34,180 nt of DNA from an uncultured Bacilli bacterium. GTDB lineage: Bacteria; Bacillota_I; Bacilli_A; RF39; UBA660. The position numbers were made by a program, and so were the translations under genes. The notes under the pieces were generated by a model, which was not told the DNA's origin, did no database searches, and was given only the letters and a program-made list of their open reading frames with translations. The stretch covers positions 1 through 34,180 of the forward strand of contig CAKOQK010000013.1 of the NCBI GenBank assembly GCA_934101225.1, in the 5' to 3' direction. This document shows, piece by piece, positions 8,849 to 15,893 of this stretch. How positions within the stretch are numbered: the stretch's first letter is position 1; each line of letters begins with the position of its first letter.

Positions 8849-9595
8849 ATGTTTACTGATACTCATTGTCATATTTTATCTGATAAATTTTATGATCCTA
8901 TGAATGTGATTAATAATTTAGAAAGAGATAATATTAGGAGAATTATTATTAATGGATTTAATATTAAATCTAATTGTGAAGTAATGAATTTAATTAATAA
9001 TAAAAATGTTTATGGAGCACTTGGAATTCATCCTGATAATATATCTGATTTTAATGATGAAGCTAAGGACTTTATTAACGAAAATATTAAAAATAAAAAG
9101 ATAATTGCGATTGGAGAAATTGGATTAGATTATTTTCATAATAAGGAAAATAAAAAGGAACAATTAGAAATGCTTGAATATTTTCTTGGGTTAGCTGAAA
9201 ACAATAATTTGCCGGTGATAATTCATTCTAGAGAATCTACTGGAGATTTACTTGATTTATTAAAGAAACATAAATGTAAAGGAATTATACATTGTTTTTC
9301 TGGAAGTTTAGAAACGGCAAGAGAATATATCAAACTTGGATATAAGCTTGGAATTGGTGGTGTATTAACATTTAAAAATTGCAATTTAAAAGATGTATTA
9401 AAGGAAATTGATTTAAACAATATTTTACTTGAAACAGATAGCCCTTATTTAGCTCCTGTTCCGCTTAGAGGATTACCCAATGAACCGGTGAATCTTAATA
9501 TAATTGCTGATTATTTATGTACAATTTATAATGTTTCGTTAGAAGAACTTGCAAACATACTGGAAGATAATTTTAATGATGTTTTTAATATATAG
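8849..9595 (+). CDS. tatD: TatD-family metal-dependent deoxyribonuclease
   Basis: A TIM-barrel metallohydrolase of the TatD family (Bacillus YabD), with 3'-5' exonuclease activity known in relatives. Metal-binding residues are in place: DTHCHIL at residues 4-10, GEIGLDYF, IIHSRES, IHCFSGS and the C-terminal LLETDSPYLAP. At 248 aa the length is normal. GGGAG lies about ten bases before the ATG. It sits in front of the 3D-domain gene and rsmA, as in the Bacillus tatD-yabE-rnmV-ksgA run; metS and rnmV are missing. A hairpin terminator overlaps its stop codon. Confidence 0.95.
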   Translation: MFTDTHCHILSDKFYDPMNVINNLERDNIRRIIINGFNIKSNCEVMNLINNKNVYGALGIHPDNISDFNDEAKDFINENIKNKKIIAIGEIGLDYFHNKENKKEQLEMLEYFLGLAENNNLPVIIHSRESTGDLLDLLKKHKCKGIIHCFSGSLETAREYIKLGYKLGIGGVLTFKNCNLKDVLKEIDLNNILLETDSPYLAPVPLRGLPNEPVNLNIIADYLCTIYNVSLEELANILEDNFNDVFNI

Positions 9596-9617
9596 TCCTA
9601 TTTTATGGACTTTTTTT
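9594..9617 (+). terminator. Terminator after tatD
   Basis: AGTCC (9594-9598) and GGACT (9607-9611) form a stem with an 8-base AT loop, followed by seven Ts. It includes part of the tatD stop codon. Confidence 0.75.
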
Positions 9618-9656
9618 AATTATTTTGTTATTATTTATTTAAGGTAGTGATATAAT

Positions 9657-10190
9657 TTGAAAAATAGATTTTTAGTAATTTTTGAAATTTACACTTTGAT
9701 TATTATAGTTCTTTTAGCTTCTAGTGTTTCAACTGGTAAAAAAGAAACTAAAATTGATAATGAAAGTATTAATAAAAACATAGATTTAATTGCGAAAGCA
9801 AAAAAAGAAGAGGAGTTTATTCAAAATGATATTTATACTCCAATTGATTATTTTAATGGATTTTTAACTGGTTATTCTGCTAATTGTCCTTTGTGTGGTG
9901 GAACTCTTGGATGTAATGGTCAAAATGTTTTAGACGGAACAATTTATTATAACGATGCTGATTATGGTGAAGTTAGAATTGTTGCCTCTTCTAGCAATTT
10001 AAAGTGTGGTTCAATTGTTCAATTTAATTTAGATACTGTTTCTAATAAACCAATTACGGCAATTGTGCTTGATAGAGGTGTAACTGGAACTAATTTAGAC
10101 TTATTAATGGAAAGTGAAGATGCAGCCATTAGATATGTTGGTGGAAGATTAATTTCTTATAGTGTACTTAGAAATGGTTATAACAGATAA
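9657..10190 (+). CDS. Secreted or anchored 3D-domain (RlpA-like barrel) cell-wall protein
   Basis: A 177-residue protein with one N-terminal hydrophobic segment (about residues 5-22), a charged linker, and a C-terminal 3D domain, the double-psi barrel found in Bacillus YabE/YocH and in lytic transglycosylase MltA. The domain is marked by TGYSANCPLCGG (residues 71-82), RIVASSSNLKCGSIV, the LDRG motif with Asp139, and TNLDLL with Asp148, the acidic residues expected in the fold. Bacillus YabE adds G5 and other domains that are absent here. Start is TTG 9657, following AAGGTAGTGAT. The gene occupies the yabE position before rsmA. Peptidoglycan cleavage is likely but inferred. Confidence 0.82.
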   Translation: MKNRFLVIFEIYTLIIIVLLASSVSTGKKETKIDNESINKNIDLIAKAKKEEEFIQNDIYTPIDYFNGFLTGYSANCPLCGGTLGCNGQNVLDGTIYYNDADYGEVRIVASSSNLKCGSIVQFNLDTVSNKPITAIVLDRGVTGTNLDLLMESEDAAIRYVGGRLISYSVLRNGYNR

Positions 10191-10206
10191 CTTTTAGGAG
10201 GTTTTT

Positions 10207-10983
10207 ATGATTGATCATAAATTTAAAAAACAATATGGTCAAAATTTTTTGATGGATAAAAATATATTGGATAAGATAAGTAGTAGTATTTGTCCAGGTC
10301 AAAAAGATTTGATTATTGAAATTGGTCCTGGTAGTGGTAACTTAACTAAAAGGTTAAAAGAATACAAGGCAAATTTGGTATGTTTTGAAATTGATAAGTC
10401 CTTAGATAAATATTTAAGTTTGTTAGAAGATGATAAGACAAAAATTGTTTATGAAGATTTTATGAATGTGAATTTAGATGAATTTGTAAAAAATTATAAT
10501 TATGAAAATATTTATGTTATTGCTAATATTCCGTATTATATAACTACACCTATAATTGAAAAAATTACTTTTTCTAATATTAAAGTTAAATCTCTTTTGT
10601 TAATGGTCCAAAAAGAGGTTGCAGATAGATTATCAAGTACTAATGGTAATAGAGAATATGGATATATAACAGTTTTGTTAAATGCTTTTTATAATATTAA
10701 TAAATTATTTAATGTTAATAGAAATTCTTTTTATCCGGTACCTAATGTGGATAGTGCTATTATAAAATTAGATACTAAGGAATGTAATATTTTAAATTTT
10801 GAAAAATTTAATAGGTTAATTAAGAATGCTTTTAGATTTAAAAGAAAAACTTTAAAAAATAATTTGATTGGTTATGATTTAGATTTAGTCGATTCTTTAT
10901 TGGAAAAATATGGTTATTCGTTATCAAATAGAGCTGAAGAAATACCAGTTGATGTTTATATAAACATTGCTAATAAATTGTAA
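10207..10983 (+). CDS. rsmA: 16S rRNA dimethyladenosine transferase (RsmA/KsgA)
   Basis: Dimethylates the two adjacent adenines in the 3'-terminal hairpin of 16S rRNA during late small-subunit assembly. Motifs: KKQYGQNFL at the N-terminus, SAM motif I EIGPGSGNLT at about residues 38-47, CFEIDKSL, and the catalytic NIPYYITTPI. Its 258 aa are slightly fewer than usual (about 270-290). The ATG at 10207 follows AGGAGG. It ends tail-to-tail with the small HTH gene, eleven bases apart. Confidence 0.96.
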   Translation: MIDHKFKKQYGQNFLMDKNILDKISSSICPGQKDLIIEIGPGSGNLTKRLKEYKANLVCFEIDKSLDKYLSLLEDDKTKIVYEDFMNVNLDEFVKNYNYENIYVIANIPYYITTPIIEKITFSNIKVKSLLLMVQKEVADRLSSTNGNREYGYITVLLNAFYNINKLFNVNRNSFYPVPNVDSAIIKLDTKECNILNFEKFNRLIKNAFRFKRKTLKNNLIGYDLDLVDSLLEKYGYSLSNRAEEIPVDVYINIANKL

Positions 10984-11007
10984 AAATAAAAAATCAGTTT
11001 CCTGACT
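10983..11007 (-). terminator. Terminator for the HTH gene, possibly bidirectional
   Basis: On the minus strand AGTCAG and CTGATT form a six-pair stem (one G-U) around a GAAA tetraloop, followed by TTTTTTATTTTT. The stem contains the TGA stop of the minus-strand gene. Read on the plus strand it gives a weaker stem with TTTTCTT, so it may also stop rsmA transcription. Confidence 0.6.
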
Positions 11008-11266
11008 TTTCTTCAAATAAATGTGCTTTATTACGCTTTCTAACTGGCAATACTTTGCTAGTTTTTTGTGTTGCATCATACAGTCTCTTTAAATCAGCAA
11101 TATCTTTGTTGACTTGATCAACACTTAGATGTAACTCTTCTGCTTGTTTTACTATCGTGTAACCTAATGCACGTGTTTTAATTATATATATTTGTCTTTC
11201 GTTTAAATTTCCTTCTTCAATAAATGCCTCAACAACCGCTTTTGTCCAAAAAACTTGCTTGGTCAT
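10994..11266 (-). CDS. Small helix-turn-helix protein, sigma-70 region 4-like
   Basis: A 90-residue protein that I can only place by fold-like pattern. Residues 20-66 (NLNERQIYIIKTRALGYTIV followed by a second helix pair) resemble the helix-turn-helix of sigma-70 region 4 or phage late-gene activators: a segment in which NERQ is followed by a predicted helix, a turn and a recognition helix near LHLSVDQVNKDIADLKRLY. The tail is basic. It ends in TGA, which supports the standard genetic code. Start ATG is preceded by AGGTGATTAA, and a good promoter lies just upstream. It is a monocistronic gene convergent with rsmA. Function unknown, probably DNA binding. Confidence 0.6.
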   Translation of the reverse strand: MTKQVFWTKAVVEAFIEEGNLNERQIYIIKTRALGYTIVKQAEELHLSVDQVNKDIADLKRLYDATQKTSKVLPVRKRNKAHLFEEKSGN

Positions 11267-11283
11267 TTAATCACCTAAAATTA

Positions 11284-11312
11284 ATTTTACTATGTTATAA
11301 ATATTTTTTCAA
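11284..11312 (-). promoter_or_regulatory. Promoter for the small HTH gene
   Basis: On the minus strand TTGAAA (11312-11307) and TAAAAT (11289-11284) are separated by exactly 17 bases, a near-consensus vegetative promoter, with the ATG about 18 bases beyond the -10 box. Confidence 0.6.
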
Positions 11313-11317
11313 GAATT

Positions 11318-11713
11318 TTAAATAATAGGTTTTTCAATTATATTTAGAAATTCTAAGATTTCTTTATTTTTAAAGGTGATTGTATAGTTTTTATAATTAG
11401 TATTTTCTGGATTTATTAAATTTAGATCCAGATATTTATCATTTTTTATAAAATAACAATTAATAGTAAAATAATTTTTTATAAAAAATAATTTTGGCGG
11501 TTTTTCATTTTTATAGTAACTTGTTTTTAAATTATTTACTATTTTAATTAATTCATTTTTGCTAAATGATTGTCTATTTACGTGATATTCAAATTCATCA
11601 TTTTTAACAGTTATATCAACATTACACCATACATCATTATTAGTTAATCCTATATCATTATTGGTTACGTTAATTTTCAAATAATATTTTGTATTTTTAT
11701 AATCTAACATCAT
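11318..11713 (-). CDS. Hypothetical protein, 131 aa
   Basis: I do not recognise this protein. It is rich in Asn, Lys, Tyr and Phe, has no membrane segment or signal peptide, and its alternating hydrophobic pattern (for example YYLKINVTNND, EYHVNRQSF, YTITFKNKEILEF) suggests a mostly beta-sheet cytosolic domain. Similar small all-beta proteins are sometimes immunity proteins, but nothing here proves that. ATG 11713 follows AAAGGAG; a second ATG is the next codon. It is transcribed in the same direction as the HTH gene and the cold-shock gene but has its own spacing of about 50 and 115 bases, so it is probably monocistronic. Confidence 0.55.
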   Translation of the reverse strand: MMLDYKNTKYYLKINVTNNDIGLTNNDVWCNVDITVKNDEFEYHVNRQSFSKNELIKIVNNLKTSYYKNEKPPKLFFIKNYFTINCYFIKNDKYLDLNLINPENTNYKNYTITFKNKEILEFLNIIEKPII

Positions 11714-11796
11714 TTTATATACTCCTTTTTTTAATTTACTTAAATATCATATCAAACTTATTATTTTTATTACTGTAGAAAAAGTGTAATAAAAAT

Positions 11797-11824
11797 AAAA
11801 AAGAAAATCCTCTGTACGGAAGAT
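11797..11824 (-). terminator. Terminator after the cold-shock gene
   Basis: On the minus strand ATCTTC and GAGGAT pair (six pairs, one G-U) around CGTACA and are followed by TTTTCTTTTTT, a standard intrinsic terminator a few bases beyond the gene. Confidence 0.7.
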
Positions 11825-11829
11825 TTAAT

Positions 11830-12063
11830 TTAAATGATTATGTGTTCATTTGTAGGCACAACACAACTTAAAGATACTACGTTTTTTGCTTGTAACCCTT
11901 TATTAGTTCTTATTAATTCAAATTCTACACTTTCTCCTTCAGCTAGTGTTTTATATCCTTTCATATTAATTGCTGAATAATGGACAAAAATATCCTCTGT
12001 ATCATTGTATTCTAAGAATCCAAATCCTCTTTCATTATTAAACCACTTAACTCTACTTTTCAT
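11830..12063 (-). CDS. Cold-shock domain protein
   Basis: A 77-residue CspA/CspB-type single-strand nucleic-acid chaperone. It shows RNP1 (ERGFGFLEY, residues 11-19) and RNP2 (IFVHYSAI, residues 25-32) and the five-strand OB-fold spacing. The N-terminal MKSRVKWFNNERG replaces the common MxxGxVKWFN. About ten extra residues (CVVPTNEHIII) extend the usual C-terminus. ATG 12063 is preceded by AAGGAAGGAATG. The upstream sequence of about 170 bases, shared with the divergent DUF5698 gene, carries a short hairpin (GTGC/GCAC around TGAA) next to the ribosome site and repeated GTGTAAT words that could take part in regulation. Confidence 0.93.
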   Translation of the reverse strand: MKSRVKWFNNERGFGFLEYNDTEDIFVHYSAINMKGYKTLAEGESVEFELIRTNKGLQAKNVVSLSCVVPTNEHIII

Positions 12064-12214
12064 ATTTCATTCCTTCCTTTTGTGCTTCAGCACGATATTA
12101 TTATCTCAAATGTACTTAATTTTAACGTGTAATGTTTATTCCAAATTAATGTGTTTTTTCTTTTATAATTATTTTAAAAAAGTGTAATGAATGTGTAATC
12201 TAAAAAAATTTTTC

Positions 12215-12243
12215 TTGCATATAAGGTATATGTGTGGTATATT
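12215..12243 (+). promoter_or_regulatory. Promoter for the DUF5698/DUF2179 gene
   Basis: TTGCAT (12215-12220) and TATATT (12238-12243) are separated by exactly 17 bases. The expected transcript starts near 12250 and the ATG is at 12276, leaving room for the AAAGGA ribosome site at 12261-12266. Confidence 0.6.
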
Positions 12244-12275
12244 TTAAATTCTGTTTTGTGAAAGGAATGATAGAA

Positions 12276-12770
12276 ATGAAAGAATTTATAATTAATTTAG
12301 TAATAATATTTATTGTTAAGGTTATTGACAATATTTTAGGAACTAGCAAGACTATTTTAATACAAAAAAATAAGTCTTTTATTGCGTCTATTACAGTAGT
12401 TATAAGTCAGATTATCTTTTATAAATTAATTAATGTAGTTGATAGTAATGATGGTGAATTAATGATTTATGTTATTGCAGTTGCTAGTGGAATTGGTACT
12501 TTACTTGCGTTACATATTAGTAATAGATTTTCTAAAGATCGAGTATTTGTTAATATTATACTTAACGATGATAAAAATGTTATGAAGGAATTTAGAGATT
12601 GGCTTAAAGATAATAAGATTACAAATTTAACAACAGATGGATATACAAAAGATTGGAAGAAGACGCTTGCAATAACTGCTTATGCAGAAACAAAGGAACA
12701 AAGTAAGTTAATTGATGAATATATTAAAAATAGTGATGTTAAATTTAAAAGAATAATTGAAAAACAATAA
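12276..12770 (+). CDS. DUF5698/DUF2179 membrane protein (UPF0316 family)
   Basis: A 164-residue protein of the UPF0316 type. The N-terminal half is a membrane domain with about three helices and the characteristic DNILGTSKTILIQKNKS segment; the C-terminal half (from about residue 88, SKDRVFVNIILNDDKN onward) is a DUF2179 alpha/beta domain related to ligand-binding modules. No biochemical role is established. I chose ATG 12276, nine bases after AAAGGA; GTG 12234 and ATG 12267 lie before or on the ribosome site. The promoter of the next gene overlaps the last codons, so glyS is separately transcribed. Confidence 0.85.
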   Translation: MKEFIINLVIIFIVKVIDNILGTSKTILIQKNKSFIASITVVISQIIFYKLINVVDSNDGELMIYVIAVASGIGTLLALHISNRFSKDRVFVNIILNDDKNVMKEFRDWLKDNKITNLTTDGYTKDWKKTLAITAYAETKEQSKLIDEYIKNSDVKFKRIIEKQ

Positions 12771-12785
12771 TAAATATTGTATAAT
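12757..12785 (+). promoter_or_regulatory. Promoter of the glyS T-box leader
   Basis: TTGAAA (12757-12762) and TATAAT (12780-12785) are separated by 17 bases. The -35 box lies inside the end of the preceding gene. The predicted start near 12792 fixes the maximal length of the T-box leader at about 138 bases. Confidence 0.75.
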
Positions 12786-12791
12786 CTAAAT

Positions 12792-12916
12792 TGTTAAACG
12801 AGGACGGGTTTGGAAAGCCTATCAGTTATGAAATTAAAAGGGATTCTTATATAAGGATAAATAGAGTGGAACCGCGGGAATTACTCGTCTCTATGCTATA
12901 TTAGAATTCTTTTTTT
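12792..12916 (+). promoter_or_regulatory. T-box riboswitch (glycine), with very short stem I
   Basis: The conserved T-box bulge GTGGAACCGCGG is at 12866-12877. The antiterminator is canonical: ATAGAG (12862-12867) pairs with CTCTAT (12889-12894), and GCG pairs with CGT around the loop. A small stem III (TTCTT/AAGGA, 12844-12857) precedes it. The competing terminator pairs 12836-12853 with 12897-12914 (one mismatch, a few G-U) and ends in a T run. Only about 45 bases are left for stem I. They fold as GGGTT/AGCCT around a loop exposing GGA (12812-12814), a glycine codon. Uncharged tRNA-Gly would favour glyS expression. The motif is seen; the specifier and terminator models are inference. Confidence 0.82.
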
Positions 12917-12929
12917 GTTAGGAGGATTT

Positions 12930-14300
12930 ATGGAAGAAATTACAATGAAAGATATTGTTAACTTATGTAAACAGTATGGTTACATTTACCAAGGTAGTGA
13001 AATTTATGGAGGTCTTGCAAATACGTGGGATTATGGTCCATTAGGAAGTGTTTTAAAAGATAATGTTAAGGCAACTTGGAAAAAAAGATTTATTGAAGAA
13101 AGAGATAATGCGTATCAGGTTGATGCATCAATTTTAATGCATCCTAGAGTTTGGGAAGCTTCTGGTCATGTTCAGTCATTTAGTGATCCTTTAATTGATT
13201 GTAAGGGATGTAAGAGTAGATATAGAGTCGATAATTTAATTGATGATTATGATTCAAATGTTGATGTTGATGCTATGACTGAACAAGAAATGATGGATTA
13301 TATTAAATCTAATAAGGTTCCATGTCCTAAATGTGGAAAATGTGATTTTACTGATTTAAGAGATTTTAATTTGATGTTTAAGACTAATAGAGGTGTAGTT
13401 GTAGATAATCAAAGTTTAATTTATTTAAGACCTGAAAATGCTCAGGGAGAATATGTTAATTATTTAAATGTTAAAAGAACAAGTAGATGTACATTACCTT
13501 TTAGTATTGGTCAAGTTGGTAAAGCATTTAGAAATGAGATAACTCCTGGTAATTTTACATTTAGAACTATTGAGTTTGAACAAATGGAGTATCAAACATT
13601 TTGTAATCCGAAAGATGATCACGATTTGTATATGTATTTTAAAGATTATGCAAAAAATTATTTTGTAGATTTAGGTATTCCAAGTGATATGCTTAGATTT
13701 CATGATCATGAAAAGCTTGCTCATTATGCTAAAGAGGCTTGTGATATTGAATATAAATTTCCATTTGGTTGGGGAGAAATAAATGGCACTCATAATCGAA
13801 CTAATTATGATTTATCAAGACATCAAGAATATAGTGGTGAAAAAATGGAATATGTTGATTCTGTAACTAATGAGAAATTTATTCCTTATATTATTGAATC
13901 AACTGTTGGTGCTGATAGATTAGTTCTTGCATTACTATTTAATGGTTATAAGAGAGAAACTTTAGAAGATGGTGATGTAAGAGAAGTTATGAGTTTACAT
14001 CCTGCTATTGCCCCTTATAAAGTTGCTGTGTTACCTTTAATTAAAAAATATCATAGTGAAAAAGCTAAAGAAATTTATAAAACTTTAAGAAAAGAATTTA
14101 ATTGTGATTATGATGAAGCAGGCTCTATTGGTAAAAGATATAGAAGAGAAGATATTATGGGTACTCCTTGGTGTTTAACTGTTGATGATAATACTTTAGA
14201 AAATGGTGCTGTGACTTTAAGAAATAGAGATACTATGGAACAAATTTCTTTAAATGTTGATGAAGCAATTAAATATGTTCAAGAAAGAATAAAATTTTAG
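12930..14300 (+). CDS. glyS: Glycyl-tRNA synthetase, homodimeric class II type
   Basis: Charges tRNA-Gly. This is the single-chain alpha2 enzyme (456 aa), not the alpha/beta GlyQ/GlyS type. Visible: the N-terminal SEIYGGLANTWDYGPLG, a zinc-like insert with CKGC and CPKC about 120 residues apart from the start, class II motif 2 (FRNEITPGNFTFRTIEFEQ), motif 3 (GADRLVLALL) and a C-terminal anticodon-binding domain (PYKVAVLPL; EAGSIGKRYRREDIMGTPW). ATG 12930 follows AGGAGG at 12920-12925; an in-frame TTG at 12915 lies upstream of that ribosome site and is rejected. A T-box leader controls it and a terminator follows. Confidence 0.97.
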   Translation: MEEITMKDIVNLCKQYGYIYQGSEIYGGLANTWDYGPLGSVLKDNVKATWKKRFIEERDNAYQVDASILMHPRVWEASGHVQSFSDPLIDCKGCKSRYRVDNLIDDYDSNVDVDAMTEQEMMDYIKSNKVPCPKCGKCDFTDLRDFNLMFKTNRGVVVDNQSLIYLRPENAQGEYVNYLNVKRTSRCTLPFSIGQVGKAFRNEITPGNFTFRTIEFEQMEYQTFCNPKDDHDLYMYFKDYAKNYFVDLGIPSDMLRFHDHEKLAHYAKEACDIEYKFPFGWGEINGTHNRTNYDLSRHQEYSGEKMEYVDSVTNEKFIPYIIESTVGADRLVLALLFNGYKRETLEDGDVREVMSLHPAIAPYKVAVLPLIKKYHSEKAKEIYKTLRKEFNCDYDEAGSIGKRYRREDIMGTPWCLTVDDNTLENGAVTLRNRDTMEQISLNVDEAIKYVQERIKF

Positions 14301-14305
14301 GAATT

Positions 14306-14329
14306 AAGACTAGAAATGGTCTTTTTTTT
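14306..14329 (+). terminator. Terminator after glyS
   Basis: AAGAC (14306-14310) pairs with GTCTT (14319-14323) and is followed by a run of Ts to 14329. Confidence 0.75.
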
Positions 14330-14393
14330 AAATTTAAAATTATTAATTTTAGTTTTGTGCAAATCATTTGATTTTTATGAAGATTTTGACATA

Positions 14394-14431
14394 TAAAAAC
14401 CTCGTTTCTCTTGTGTCCAAGAAACGGGGTT
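14394..14431 (-). terminator. Strong terminator after the mscS-type gene
   Basis: On the minus strand a long stem (arms 14431-14418 and 14413-14398, almost fully paired) with a four-base loop is followed by TTTTTAT. The remaining bases between 14330 and 14393 hold no gene. Confidence 0.85.
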
Positions 14432-14455
14432 CATATCATAATATCAGTTTTTATA

Positions 14456-15250
14456 TTATTTTTGATGTATATCTAATTGTGGATAAGGTATTTCTATGTT
14501 ATTTTTGTCAAACGCTGATTTAATATTTTCCATAAAATACCATTTTGCATTCCAGTAATCGTTTGTATTTACCCAAACTTTAACAGTATATATTAATGAA
14601 CTATCACTCATTTGATTAAGGGCAATAATTACATTTTCCTTATCGATGACATAATCTGATTTTTCTATAATATCAGAAATTACTTTTTTTACTTTTTTAA
14701 TATCGTCATTATATGAAGTTGAAAATTCTAAATCTAATCTTCTTTTTTCATTAGCAGTATAATTTGTAATTGAACTATTTGATAAACTTCCGTTTGGTAC
14801 TTCAATTAATTTATTATCTGGTGTTTGCAGTGTTGTATAGAATATATTTATATTTTTAACTGTTCCTTCATTATTTAATACTTCAATATAATCGCCTTGT
14901 TTAAATGGTTTAAATATTATTAGCATTATTCCACCAGCAAAGTTTGATAAACCACCTTGAAGTGCTAGGCCTATTGCTATTCCACAAGAACCTAATATTG
15001 TAAAAAATGTTGTTGTTGGTATACCTATAATTGATGCTGCAATAATAAATATTGTAAATTTAATGATTACATTAATAATGTTTATTATAAAGTTTTTTGC
15101 AGTAGGTTCTAGTTTTAATAATTTATCTTTTTTAAGATGTTTGACATAGAAATCTGTTAATTTAAATCCTATATACATAAATATGATTGCTATTAAAAGA
15201 TAAATGCTTTTATCATATATTTTTTCTAATATTTCTTGTAATTTTTCCAT
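14456..15250 (-). CDS. Small-conductance mechanosensitive channel, MscS family
   Basis: A 264-residue membrane channel expected to open under hypo-osmotic stress. Three hydrophobic segments lie at about residues 14-33, 52-78 and 80-112. The pore helix is recognisable in GIAIGLALQGGLSNFAGGIM, with its small-residue packing pattern and following IFKPFKQGDYIEV, the start of the cytoplasmic beta domain. VPNGSLSNSSITNYT and the C-terminal alpha/beta domain ending in IEIPYPQLDIH match the family. Length agrees with compact Bacillus homologues. ATG 15250 follows AAAGGAAG. It is monocistronic, convergent with glyS. Confidence 0.94.
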   Translation of the reverse strand: MEKLQEILEKIYDKSIYLLIAIIFMYIGFKLTDFYVKHLKKDKLLKLEPTAKNFIINIINVIIKFTIFIIAASIIGIPTTTFFTILGSCGIAIGLALQGGLSNFAGGIMLIIFKPFKQGDYIEVLNNEGTVKNINIFYTTLQTPDNKLIEVPNGSLSNSSITNYTANEKRRLDLEFSTSYNDDIKKVKKVISDIIEKSDYVIDKENVIIALNQMSDSSLIYTVKVWVNTNDYWNAKWYFMENIKSAFDKNNIEIPYPQLDIHQK

Positions 15251-15337
15251 TTTAATACTTCCTTTACAAATATTATTTTATCATATATTTAAATTATATT
15301 AATAAAAAAATTACACAATATATAAATAGGTGATATT

Positions 15338-15847
15338 ATTTTATATTTTATTTATATTTTTCTTTTATTTTCTATGTTAGGTTACGTTTGGGAAGTGTTT
15401 TTGTATTTAATTAAATGTCATAGATTTATTAATAAAGGACAATTACATGGACCATGGTTGCCTGTTTATGGTTTTGGTGGTTTGGTAATTTGTTTTTTTA
15501 TTAGAAATATTACTAATAATGTTTTATTATTGTTTCTTATAAATTTAATACTTTGTGGGTTAGTTGAATATTTTATTTCTTTTTTAGAAGAAAAAATCTG
15601 GAATAATAGATGGTGGGATTATTCTAAAAAATTATTTAATATTAATGGAAGAGTTTGTTTAGTTAGTTTATTGTTTTTTGGACTAATGGGTACTATTATT
15701 TGTTTATGGGGTAATTCTTTAATAAATTTAATTTATTCAAATATGGATTTAACTATAGTTCTTATTTTAGGTGTTGTTTATTATAATGATTTTATTTATT
15801 CTCTTTATATGCCAAATTATGGTAAATATATTTCTTTTTATTATTAA
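15338..15847 (+). CDS. CmpB-like putative ABC transporter permease (PF06541 type), non-canonical start
   Basis: A multi-helix membrane protein. The family pattern is clear: GYVWEVF at the first helix end, FINKGQLHGPWLPVYGFGG, LVEYFISFLEEKIW, and RWWDYSKKLFNINGRVCL. No transport substrate is known. The first ATG (15374) would remove most of helix 1. The open frame continues upstream through LYFIYIFLLFS to an AGGTGAT ribosome site at 15328-15334, three bases before ATT 15338. I therefore take ATT as the start; TTA 15341 and ATG 15374 are the alternatives. The protein would be 169 aa. The gene lies between the divergent mscS gene and the DUF362 gene. Confidence 0.8.
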   Translation: MLYFIYIFLLFSMLGYVWEVFLYLIKCHRFINKGQLHGPWLPVYGFGGLVICFFIRNITNNVLLLFLINLILCGLVEYFISFLEEKIWNNRWWDYSKKLFNINGRVCLVSLLFFGLMGTIICLWGNSLINLIYSNMDLTIVLILGVVYYNDFIYSLYMPNYGKYISFYY

Positions 15848-15893
15848 TTTTTTGATATTTCATGTTATGATTATTTAGGAGATGATAAAAATT

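Noticed and set aside
12915..12929. Upstream TTG start for glyS giving five extra residues
   Set aside because: The TTG lies in the terminator T run and before the AGGAGG ribosome site; ATG 12930 is correctly spaced.
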